The position numbers were made by a program, and so were the translations under genes. This document shows positions 34,471 to 41,034 of a stretch of 64,000 nucleotides of DNA, piece by piece. The notes below the pieces were generated by a model. The model saw only the letters and a program-made list of their open reading frames with translations. It was not told the origin of the DNA and ran no database searches. This stretch comes from Alkalinema pantanalense. Lineage in GTDB: Bacteria > Cyanobacteriota > Cyanobacteriia > Leptolyngbyales > Leptolyngbyaceae. The stretch is from positions 1-64,000 of the forward strand of contig NZ_JBLZFX010000026.1 in assembly GCF_050753345.1 (NCBI RefSeq), written 5' to 3'. Position 1 is the stretch's first letter, and the number at the start of each line of letters is the position of its first letter.

Positions 34471-35106
34471 ATGACGACCTGTCAATTCTTTCAATCTAAG
34501 CAAGCAGGGCATTTTGACTACACCCTGCGAAAGCAGACGGGTGGCCCTGGACAATATGCAAGGGTAATCGGTTATGTCGAAGCCTGTGATGAAAATTTCA
34601 TCTTTGAAAATCGCGTCACTGGCGGCACAATTCCCACGGAATTTATCAAATCCTGTGAGCAAGGCTTCCGAGATGCGACCAGTGCAGGAGTCTTAGCGGG
34701 TTATCCTGTGATTGGGGTGAAGGTTGTCCTGACTGGCGGCGATTTCCATCCGAATGACTCCAACGATCGGGCCTTCCGTTTCGCCGCTTGCCAAGCCTTC
34801 TACCAAGGCATGAGTACTGCGGATGCGGTCATTATTGAGCCGATTATGGATGTCCGGGTAACGGTACCGAATGATTGTATTGGGGCCGTCCAAGGAGATC
34901 TGACAAAGCGCCGGGGCTTGCTGCAAAACATGAACAGCGATGGTAAGGAGACTGAGCTAGCGGTTCAAGTTCCATTGTCTGAGATGTTTGGTTATGCAAC
35001 GCAACTACGATCGCTGACTTCAGGCAAGGGCAATTTTTCCATGACTCCGAACAACTATCAACCTGTACCCGCCCATGTTCAGGCAGCGTTGATTGCTAAA
35101 GCATAA
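34471..35106 (+). CDS. Free-standing EF-G domain IV-V protein
   Basis: About 211 residues matching only the C-terminal part of elongation factor G. Domain IV shows GGPGQYARV (the loop at the tip that enters the decoding site), GGTIPTEFIKSCEQGF, LAGYPVIGVKVVL and GGDFHPNDSNDRAF. Domain V shows LEPIMDVRVTVP-like IEPIMDVRVTVPND, GDLTKRRGLL and VPLSEMFGYATQLRSLTSG. The GTPase, domain II and domain III are absent and there is no room for them upstream, where tRNA-Ser lies. AAGGAG sits before ATG 34471. Domain IV mimics a tRNA anticodon arm, so this protein may occupy the ribosomal A site or handle tRNA. The frame is intact, so it is probably a functional protein and not debris. Confidence 0.85.
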   Translation: MTTCQFFQSKQAGHFDYTLRKQTGGPGQYARVIGYVEACDENFIFENRVTGGTIPTEFIKSCEQGFRDATSAGVLAGYPVIGVKVVLTGGDFHPNDSNDRAFRFAACQAFYQGMSTADAVIIEPIMDVRVTVPNDCIGAVQGDLTKRRGLLQNMNSDGKETELAVQVPLSEMFGYATQLRSLTSGKGNFSMTPNNYQPVPAHVQAALIAKA

Positions 35107-35126
35107 ACCTGACTTCTATTGTGTAT

Positions 35127-35273
35127 AACTCCGTGCCCCCATTTGTGAAGCTTACATACGTCCCTCTGGAAGGGGTGATTGCAGGTTCGAGTCCTGCCGA
35201 CGGCTGAATGCCGTCGTGGCCTAATTGGAAAAGGCACCTAGTATCAAACAGCTTTACTAACTTGCACGGAGTT
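35127..35273 (+). ncRNA. Y-like RNA B with closed tRNA-like domain
   Basis: A 147-base element. Outer stem AACTCCGTGC with GCACGGAGTT (10 bp); internal loop CCCCCATTT / TAACTT; second stem GTGAAGC with GCTTTAC. Inside lies a circularly permuted tRNA elbow: T arm GCAGG-TTCGAGT-CCTGC, acceptor strand CGACGGC, a short loop TGAAT, acceptor strand GCCGTCG, and D arm GCCT/AGGC. A tRNA-like module whose acceptor is closed and whose anticodon arm continues into a stem formed by the RNA ends is the architecture described for bacterial YrlA RNAs, which bind Ro60 orthologs. Confidence 0.75.
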
Positions 35274-35280
35274 CCCACGT

Positions 35281-35311
35281 CTGATGCCTGAATTTTGATG
35301 CCTGAATTTTG
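35281..35311 (+). repeat. Short tandem repeat
   Basis: Two copies of a 14-base unit TGATGCCTGAATTT in direct succession between Y-like RNA B and the Ser tRNA. Probably slippage. Confidence 0.7.
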
Positions 35312-35338
35312 ATTGAATGAGCCATGTTAAATATGTCT

Positions 35339-35421
35339 GGAAGGTGCCGCTGATGGTTGGCAACTGGTTTGGAACACCAGGGTAGGCTTTGAGTCTAGAA
35401 GTTCGATTCTTCCTCCTTCCG
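35339..35421 (+). tRNA. trnS: tRNA-Ser(GGA)
   Basis: Loop TTGGAAC in stem CTGGT/ACCAG; variable arm GGTAGGCTTTGAGTC; acceptor GGAAGGT/TCCTTCC with one mismatch; discriminator G. Placed between two Y-like RNAs, outside the main array, and only three bases before RNA C begins. Confidence 0.9.
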
Positions 35422-35423
35422 TC

Positions 35424-35570
35424 ACTCCGTACCCTAACGAGTGAAGCTTACATACGTCACCCAGACTGTAGGTTGTAGGTTCGAGTCCTACTTACCCGGC
35501 CTTTCGGGTAATAGCTCAATTGGTAGAGCAGCAGAAAGTATATTATCGCTTTGCCTAACTTGTACGGAGT
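35424..35570 (+). ncRNA. Y-like RNA C with closed tRNA-like domain
   Basis: Also 147 bases. Outer stem ACTCCGTAC with GTACGGAGT; compared with RNA B a G-C pair is replaced by A-U (compensatory change). Internal loop CCTAACGA / TAACTT; second stem GTGAAGC with GCTTTGC. Inside: T arm GTAGG-TTCGAGT-CCTAC, acceptor TTACCCG, loop GCCTTT, acceptor CGGGTAA, D arm GCTC/GAGC with AATTGGTA. The sequence GAAGCTTACATACG after the second stem is identical to RNA B. Confidence 0.75.
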
Positions 35571-35618
35571 TTTCAAGATTAGTCACAACAAGCAAGGAAC
35601 AACAAGGAGGTGAGAGCA

Positions 35619-36341
35619 ATGCCAAATATCTTTGAAGTCGGTGGTAAAGTGCGCGATGAATTGCTGGGCTTAAAGAGTAAAGATGTGGACTTTGCCTTTG
35701 TTCTCACCTCTGAGGAAGCTGAAGGTAAGTCGATCGAACAAGCCTTTGAGTTCATGCGGGGCTGGATGCAGGAGATGGGGTTTCAAATCTTCCTATCCAC
35801 GCCGGATTGTTTGACCATTCGTGCGAAGTTTTCTAATTCGAACCAGACCGCAGATTTTGTGTTGGCAAGGCGGGAGTTGAGTTATATGCCTGGAACTCGC
35901 CGACCGATCGTGGTACCTGGTTCCTTAGAAGATGATTTGCAACGCCGAGATTTTACGGTGAATGCGATCGCGCGATCGGAACAGGGTGAACTCGTGGACT
36001 TGTTTGAAGGTCAAAAAGATCTGGCAGACAAGATTTTACGGACGCCGCTTGATCCGATGGTCACGTTGGCTGATGATCCGTTGCGGGCATTACGAGCCGT
36101 GCGGTTTTCGGTTAAGTTAGGGTTTCGCATGGCAACGGATTTAGTCGATGCTCTGCACAATCCTGATTTGCCGGAGTTGATGGCGGTTGTCAGTACCGAT
36201 CGTATCCGGGAGGAGCTCGCTAAAGCCATGAAAGCCGATACTTGGGCAACGCTTAAGCTATTGCAGCAGTTGCCAGAAGTGTTGGTGCGCGATTGGCTAG
36301 AACGGCCTGGAATGTGGTTAATGCCAACGGTAAAACAGTAA
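35619..36341 (+). CDS. Short CCA-adding-type nucleotidyltransferase
   Basis: About 240 residues from ATG 35619, which has AAGGAGG eight bases upstream. It is a class II tRNA nucleotidyltransferase/poly(A) polymerase head: GGKVRDELLG (motif A start), KDVDFAFV with the metal aspartates, RRDFTVNAIA, LFEGQKDLADKIL and ADDPLRALRAVRF, followed by TDRIREEL. Usual CCA enzymes have about 400 residues; the body and tail domains that measure the tRNA are missing here. It sits directly after Y-like RNA C and close to the tRNA array, most of whose genes lack an encoded CCA, so CCA addition or repair is the obvious role. Confidence 0.88.
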   Translation: MPNIFEVGGKVRDELLGLKSKDVDFAFVLTSEEAEGKSIEQAFEFMRGWMQEMGFQIFLSTPDCLTIRAKFSNSNQTADFVLARRELSYMPGTRRPIVVPGSLEDDLQRRDFTVNAIARSEQGELVDLFEGQKDLADKILRTPLDPMVTLADDPLRALRAVRFSVKLGFRMATDLVDALHNPDLPELMAVVSTDRIREELAKAMKADTWATLKLLQQLPEVLVRDWLERPGMWLMPTVKQ

Positions 36342-36353
36342 GTGGTTAACGCG

Positions 36354-36385
36354 GAGTGTATTTCTAAGAATATAGAAATACACTC
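36354..36385 (+). terminator. Terminator-like hairpin after nucleotidyltransferase gene
   Basis: Perfect 13-bp stem GAGTGTATTTCTA / TAGAAATACACTC with a six-base loop, then ATTAACTTTT. A decayed copy (37430-37461) follows the duplicated gene fragment downstream. Confidence 0.7.
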
Positions 36386-36451
36386 ATTAACTTTTCAATA
36401 ATCAAAATAAATTGAATAACTAAATGAGTCACATCGATAGTTAACTTTGAT

Positions 36452-36626
36452 TTCGTGCCCTAACCGTAAAAGCCTACATACTCTCGCATAACGATCCTAA
36501 GGTAGCGACATTCAGGCAACTGAACGAGCGACATATCGCCAAATCTCTCGCAGATGAAGCGATCGTGCCCACTGCCAAAACGGTAAGAGTGATCGTCAGT
36601 ACAAACGCTTTTACAACTTGCACGAA
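36452..36626 (+). ncRNA. Y-like RNA D with 23S rRNA-like insert
   Basis: Outer stem TTCGTGC with GCACGAA (again covarying against A, B and C), internal loop CCTAACC / ACAACTT, and a perfect second stem GTAAAAGC with GCTTTTAC, followed by the family sequence CTACATAC. In place of a tRNA elbow the interior carries, at 36488-36508, a 21-base stretch differing by one base from the universally conserved 23S rRNA helix 69/71 region (core CCTAAGGTAGCGA). A hairpin TTCAG-GCAA-CTGAA follows. Interpreted as a Y-like RNA whose effector domain imitates rRNA; no protein coding is seen. Confidence 0.6.
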
Positions 36627-36632
36627 GCTAAT

Positions 36633-36983
36633 CTAACCTGATGTCTCTTGTTCAATAATTGCTTTGATTTCATCGGTATCGATATTGGCTTGCTCAGATT
36701 TGGGATAAATACTCAGAAGGATGATGCCGTCTACAGTTTGAAGATAGTAAATAAGACGATATCCACCACTTTTGCCTTTCTGGATGTCACTATTACGAAT
36801 TCGGACTTTGAAGACAGCATAGCCAACATTAGGGATTTGATCGCCAATAATTTCAGCACTTTGAAGCTGCTCAATGATTGGCTGCACATCTTGGTAAATT
36901 CTGCGGTACTTTTTTGCCAATGTGCATAAATTTCGAATGAAACTCTTAGCCGCCTCAACCCGAATCATCGGCTGCTCAGTCAT
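36633..36983 (-). CDS. RelE/ParE-family toxin
   Basis: About 116 residues. The fold-typical segments are AAKSFIRNLCTLAKKYRRIYQDVQ, IGDQIPNVGYAVFKVRIRNSD and GKSGGYRLIYYLQTVDGIILLSIYPKSEQ; the R-Y pair in GYRLIYY matches RelE-type mRNA interferases or ParE-type toxins (segment lengths here are broken for clarity: GGYRLIYYL). The start overlaps the antitoxin stop by a few bases, the usual order antitoxin then toxin. It is inserted between the nucleotidyltransferase gene with RNA D and their decayed duplicate. Confidence 0.82.
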   Translation of the reverse strand: MTEQPMIRVEAAKSFIRNLCTLAKKYRRIYQDVQPIIEQLQSAEIIGDQIPNVGYAVFKVRIRNSDIQKGKSGGYRLIYYLQTVDGIILLSIYPKSEQANIDTDEIKAIIEQETSG

Positions 36984-37218
36984 GCTCAATTCCTTCCCAC
37001 ATTTGCGAGACAGGCACCGTTTGTCCAGTCATCGCTTCATGCCAAGCCTGCCGAAAGTCAGATAAAATCTCTTCCTTCGTCATCAAATCAGTATCTGACT
37101 CGTCTTCCTCCGCAATCAAAACAATTACCTCAACGCGACCATTGATATTGAGCAGGGGACGATCGAGATGAATTTGCCCAGCTTCATTGATACTACCTGT
37201 GGCTTTCACTGCACGCAT
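36976..37218 (-). CDS. Antitoxin of the RelE/ParE-type pair
   Basis: An 80-residue protein: the N terminus (GSINEAGQIHLDRPLLNINGR) resembles a short beta-rich DNA-binding head of the kind seen in cyanobacterial antitoxins, and the acidic C terminus (EEDESDTDLMTKEEILSDF) would wrap the toxin. It overlaps the toxin start, so translation is coupled. It probably represses its own promoter. Confidence 0.75.
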   Translation of the reverse strand: MRAVKATGSINEAGQIHLDRPLLNINGRVEVIVLIAEEDESDTDLMTKEEILSDFRQAWHEAMTGQTVPVSQMWEGIEHD

Positions 37219-37271
37219 AATACTTACCCAAGTCTATCCTCCAAGATTATAGCGAGTTTCGCCAAGTGTTG

Positions 37272-37418
37272 CGGCATCGGGTACGTGAGGAACTCACCAA
37301 AGCTATGAAAACCGATACTTGGGCAACGCTCAAGTTGTTGCAACGGTTGCCAGAAACCTTAGTGCGCGATTGGTTGGAACGGACTGGAATGTGGTTAATG
37401 CCAACGGTAAAACAGTAA
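37272..37418 (+). pseudogene. Duplicated 3' fragment of the nucleotidyltransferase gene
   Basis: This stretch repeats the last 140 bases of the gene at 35619 (from the IREEL region through the stop, for example GGAATGTGGTTAATGCCAAC) with scattered differences. Beyond it the copies of the terminator hairpin and of the start of Y-like RNA D can also be followed. No start codon or upstream part remains, so it is a pseudogene left by a segmental duplication. Confidence 0.85.
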
Positions 37419-37526
37419 GTTGTCAACACAGAGTGTATTTTCAAAAATATGGAAATGCACTCATTAACTTTTCAATCGACCATACAAATTAAATCTCTAA
37501 ATATGTTGTATCGATAGCTAACTTTA

Positions 37527-37563
37527 ACCTAACCGCAAAAGCCTACATACTCTTTCCGACTCG
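37527..37563 (+). ncRNA. Remnant of a sixth Y-like RNA
   Basis: CCTAACCGCAAAAGCCTACA followed by TACTC repeats the left side of RNA D (internal loop, second-stem strand and ACATAC motif). No matching right half is seen, so it is a truncated copy produced by the same duplication that made the gene fragment at 37272. Confidence 0.6.
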
Positions 37564-37725
37564 TCTTCCTCCGCGATGATGGGGAAGGCTCATCTCTCTC
37601 CCTTTAGAATCTCGCTCGATATACCTTTTGGATGAATATTTGCTGAGTGGGCTTTGGTATTGTCTGGAACGACGGTAAGCAGCTTGGATTGCCTCTTACT
37701 GCATTCATTGCCGGAGGGCCTAGAC

Positions 37726-39243
37726 ATGACGGATGAAATCAGAAATCAACTCACAACCGCCGATGGAGTTCCCGTTGCAGATAATCAAAACTCCCTGACG
37801 GCTGGCCCCAGAGGCCCAGTAGTCATTTATGATTACGTTCTTCAAGAAAAACTGGGACACTTCAACCGCGAACGGATTCCTGAACGAGTGGTGCACGCCA
37901 AGGGATCTGGGGCATTTGGAACCTTTACGGTCACGAATGATATTACCCAATATACAAAAGCAAAATTATTCAGCGAAGTTGGTAAACAAACACCCGTTTT
38001 AGCTAGATTTTCCACCGTTGGAGGCGAAAAGGGATCAGCCGACGCTGAACGCGATCCTCGGGGGTTCTCATTAAAGTTCTATACGGAAGAAGGCAACTGG
38101 GACATGGTGGGGAATAACACCCCAGTCTTTTTTGTGCGAGATGCCATTAAGTTTCCTGACTTTATCCATACCCAAAAGCGTTGCCCTGCCAATAATTTGA
38201 AGGGTGCACAACCTCGCTGGGATTACTGGTCACTGAGCCCCGAAGCTTTGCACCAGGTGTTGATTCTATACTCCGATCGCGGCATTCCTAAAAGCTTCCG
38301 CCACATGAACGGTTATGGCAGCCACACCTACAGCTTCATCAATGACGCTAACGAACGGGTCTGGGTCAAGTTCCATTTCAAAACCCAGCAGGGTATCGAA
38401 AATTTAACAGAACAGGAATCCGCAAAGATTAAAGGTGAAGATCCTGATCACGCAACACGGGATTTATCGACCTCGATCGACCAGGGAGACTATCCCCGTT
38501 GGAAGTTCTGCATTCAGATCATGACCCAGGAACAAGCCGAAACCCATCCAGATAATCCCTTTGACCTCACTAAGGTGTGGAAACATGCGGACTATCCTTT
38601 GCTTGAAGTTGGCATTTTAGAGTTAAATCGTAATCCCGTAAATTACTTCGCAGAAATTGAGCAGGCCGCCTTCTCGCCCAGTGCGATCGTTCCTGGCATT
38701 GGTTTTTCTCCAGATAAAGTACTGATGGCACGGGTGATGAGCTATGCAGACGCTCACCGCTACCGTTTAGGCGTCAACTATCAACAACTGCCCGTCAATG
38801 CGCCCAAGTGCCCCTTCATGCACTATCAGCGGGATGGCTTCATGGCACTGGGTGACAATGGGGGCAGCGGACCAAATTATGAGCCTAACAGCCACGCTGA
38901 AGCGCCTAAACAGAATCCCCACTATGCAGAACCTGCTATGGATATTGGCATGGCTGCGATCGATCGCTATGACCATCGTGAAGGCAATGATGACTTCAGC
39001 CAAGCTGGAGATCTGTATCGCCTGATGAAGCCAGATGCTCAAGAGCGCTTGGTAGAAAATCTGGTGAACAGTGCTACAGGATTAGCTCAGGTAGAGCAGG
39101 ACATCCAAATGCGACAACTCTGCCAGTTTTTCCGAGCTGATGTGAATCTAGGTCGTCAGGTGGCAAAAGCGTTGGGGATTAAAATCGATCCAGCCATGCT
39201 ATCCGGTTTGGGGGATAAATCCATGAGCCACGCTAAGGTCTAA
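37726..39243 (+). CDS. Monofunctional heme catalase
   Basis: A 505-residue small-subunit catalase that breaks down hydrogen peroxide. The active-site histidine is in ERVVHAKGSGAFG, the asparagine in MVGNNTPVFFVRDAIKFPDF (about residues 125-144), and the proximal heme tyrosine in ARVMSYADAHRYRLGVNYQQ. ATG 37726 is preceded by GGAGGG. Length and motifs are complete. Many cyanobacteria lack this enzyme type and use catalase-peroxidase or Mn catalase, so it may have been acquired together with the neighbouring island. Confidence 0.94.
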   Translation: MTDEIRNQLTTADGVPVADNQNSLTAGPRGPVVIYDYVLQEKLGHFNRERIPERVVHAKGSGAFGTFTVTNDITQYTKAKLFSEVGKQTPVLARFSTVGGEKGSADAERDPRGFSLKFYTEEGNWDMVGNNTPVFFVRDAIKFPDFIHTQKRCPANNLKGAQPRWDYWSLSPEALHQVLILYSDRGIPKSFRHMNGYGSHTYSFINDANERVWVKFHFKTQQGIENLTEQESAKIKGEDPDHATRDLSTSIDQGDYPRWKFCIQIMTQEQAETHPDNPFDLTKVWKHADYPLLEVGILELNRNPVNYFAEIEQAAFSPSAIVPGIGFSPDKVLMARVMSYADAHRYRLGVNYQQLPVNAPKCPFMHYQRDGFMALGDNGGSGPNYEPNSHAEAPKQNPHYAEPAMDIGMAAIDRYDHREGNDDFSQAGDLYRLMKPDAQERLVENLVNSATGLAQVEQDIQMRQLCQFFRADVNLGRQVAKALGIKIDPAMLSGLGDKSMSHAKV

Positions 39244-39318
39244 CAAAGTTAACAAAATCTAAGTTAACAAAATCTAACCGGTTCAATTTGGACTACAAAG
39301 CTTCCAAACAGCTAAAAG

Positions 39319-39377
39319 CCGCTATAAATAATCTTGCGCAGTTACGGTGAGTAAGATTATCTATGGCGGTTTGCTTT
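39319..39377 (+). terminator. Rho-independent terminator after catalase
   Basis: Arms CCGCTATAAATAATCTT and AAGATTATCTATGGCGG pair over 17 bases with two G-U pairs, followed by TTTGCTTT. Confidence 0.75.
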
Positions 39378-39514
39378 ATGATTTCCAGTAGGACACGATC
39401 GCGTCATGAGTGCATAACTGAGTCTCTCCCGTACCTAAAGTGAAATAGTGACACCCAGAAAACCTGATACCGTTATTCTGCTTGTAGCTTCCTTACCTAC
39501 GGTGCTCTCTGAAT

Positions 39515-40069
39515 ATGCTTAACCCCCAACAGATACTCAGTCTTTCCACGATCGGGCTTGTAGTCCTATCCCATCCCGTACTTGCCGCAGATAGCCTCAA
39601 AACTGCCCCTGCTTCTCTGCCATTAATAACCCAGCTTAATCAACACAAAATGCCAGAACCGGAAGTCTCAGAAGCGAAAGTCTCAGAAGTGAAAGTCTCA
39701 GAAGTGAAAGCACCAGAGCTGATCACTATTCGTACTGGGAGTAAGATTGAGCAGTTTCAACAGCAGCGAGTAAGGCTTCTGGGACAATACAAGGCTAGTC
39801 GGCAGAAACCTAATCCCATGACTACTGGGGTCATTGGATTTAAAGGGGATTACATCACTGCAAGAATTTTTCTACAAGATGGAACTGAAGTGGGAATTAA
39901 TTCCCCTATGATGAAGCAATCACTACGATCGGAAAAAGAATTTCAACAATATAACGAAAAAGTAGTTGAGGTTGTCGGTCGATTAGAAAGATTGGAAGAT
40001 TCATCGGAAAATTCGAAATCATCGCTGTATATTGTCCTAGAAACAATTAGTTTGTCATTAGAAAAATAA
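39515..40069 (+). CDS. Secreted or lipoprotein-like hypothetical protein
   Basis: A 184-residue protein with a likely signal peptide (ILSLSTIGLVVLSHPVLAAD). A stretch of about four degenerate five-residue repeats (EVSEA, KVSEV, KVSEV, KAPE) follows near residue 51-68, encoded by tandem 15-base repeats. The C-terminal domain is a small beta-rich unit (VRLLGQYKASRQ, TARIFLQDGTEVGI, VVEVVGRLERL) reminiscent of an OB fold. Function unknown. It ends 20 bases before the RlaP genes on the same strand. Confidence 0.6.
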   Translation: MLNPQQILSLSTIGLVVLSHPVLAADSLKTAPASLPLITQLNQHKMPEPEVSEAKVSEVKVSEVKAPELITIRTGSKIEQFQQQRVRLLGQYKASRQKPNPMTTGVIGFKGDYITARIFLQDGTEVGINSPMMKQSLRSEKEFQQYNEKVVEVVGRLERLEDSSENSKSSLYIVLETISLSLEK

Positions 40070-40089
40070 TCAAGGGGAGGTACTCGCCC

Positions 40090-40998
40090 ATGAACCAAAA
40101 TCTAACGGGCGTCACCCTCATCATTCCGATTGGTACTCAAGTCGTTAGCCAAGTCGCCCTTTCCAATCATTGCCTTAAGGGTACGGTAGGCGTGATTACC
40201 CAGGTTCCTACCGATGGGAACCATTCCTATCGCATCAAATTACCTACTGGCGTAGAAGTGAATCTAAAACGCCATGAATTCAGTATTCGGAAGCAATTCC
40301 AATCCGTAGGTATTGTGGATCAGTTAGCTCATTCCGATCTCACACAATACGTCATTTACCGCTGTATTACGGGCTCCCGTGCCTATGGGTTAGATGATGA
40401 GTTTTCTGATGTCGATCGACGGGGGCTGTATCTACCCCCTGCGGATTTGCATTGGGCGATGTATGGTGTCCCAGAACAGTTGGAAAATAAGGCGAATGAG
40501 GAATGCTACTGGGAATTGCAAAAGTTTCTCATTCTAGCACTCAAAGCCAATCCCAATGTGTTGGAATGTTTGTATTCACCTTTGGTTGAAACCTGTACCC
40601 CGATCGCGGCGGAGTTGTTAGAACTTCGATCGATCTTTTTGTCGCAGTTGATTTACCAAACCTATAACAGCTACGTTCTGTCCCAGTTTAAAAAAATGGA
40701 ACAGGATTTACGTAATCGAGGTATGGTGCGGCCTAAACATGCCATGCATTTAATCCGATTGCTGCTGTCGGGGATTACGATCCTGCGAGAAGGATTTGTT
40801 CCGGTGCAAGTTGAAGATCATCGGGATGCATTGTTAGCGATTAAATATCAGCAAATGTCTTGGGATGCTGTCAATGCATGGCGGCTAGAATTGCATGGGG
40901 AATTCGATCGGGCCTTTCATCGAACTCGGCTCCCCGAACGACCAGACTACGATCGGGCCAATGCTTTTCTACTCAGAGCACGGCGATCGAGGGTTTAA
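40090..40998 (+). CDS. RlaP-type nucleotidyltransferase 1 with N-terminal extension
   Basis: A 302-residue protein of the DNA polymerase beta-like nucleotidyltransferase superfamily, RlaP (RNA-ligase-associated) type. The motif GSRAYGLDDEFSDVDRRGLY near residue 98 supplies the GS and the two metal aspartates. The helical C-terminal part has VLECLYSPL and RPKHAMHLIRLLLSGI, as in the family. The first 75 residues form a separate small domain (GTVGVITQVPTDGNHSYRI) that looks like a beta barrel. Established knowledge links RlaP to RNA repair gene sets with RtcB, Ro60 and ligases. It is followed at 36 bases by a second member. Confidence 0.85.
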   Translation: MNQNLTGVTLIIPIGTQVVSQVALSNHCLKGTVGVITQVPTDGNHSYRIKLPTGVEVNLKRHEFSIRKQFQSVGIVDQLAHSDLTQYVIYRCITGSRAYGLDDEFSDVDRRGLYLPPADLHWAMYGVPEQLENKANEECYWELQKFLILALKANPNVLECLYSPLVETCTPIAAELLELRSIFLSQLIYQTYNSYVLSQFKKMEQDLRNRGMVRPKHAMHLIRLLLSGITILREGFVPVQVEDHRDALLAIKYQQMSWDAVNAWRLELHGEFDRAFHRTRLPERPDYDRANAFLLRARRSRV

Positions 40999-41034
40999 GT
41001 TCACAGTGATTAGGTGTTGATAGAGGAATTTGCG

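Noticed and set aside
35127..35570. Permuted tRNA genes that yield functional tRNAs
   Set aside because: The halves do not join into a good anticodon stem and loop, and the acceptor is closed by a short loop; the Y RNA reading explains the outer stems better. Not fully excluded for RNA A.
36488..36508. tRNA-Arg(CCT) anticodon arm as the source of the CCTAAGGTAGC sequence
   Set aside because: The match to 23S rRNA extends over 21 bases with one difference, longer than an anticodon arm would explain, and no T loop or acceptor stem follows.
31340..36626. Group I or group II introns, circularly permuted, in tRNA genes
   Set aside because: The conserved flanks are only about 30-40 bases per side, far too short for a group I or II core, and no P7 or domain V sequence is present.
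36452..36626. A true 23S rRNA gene fragment
   Set aside because: Similarity is limited to one short block plus a weak second one; helix 69 and the intervening helices are absent.
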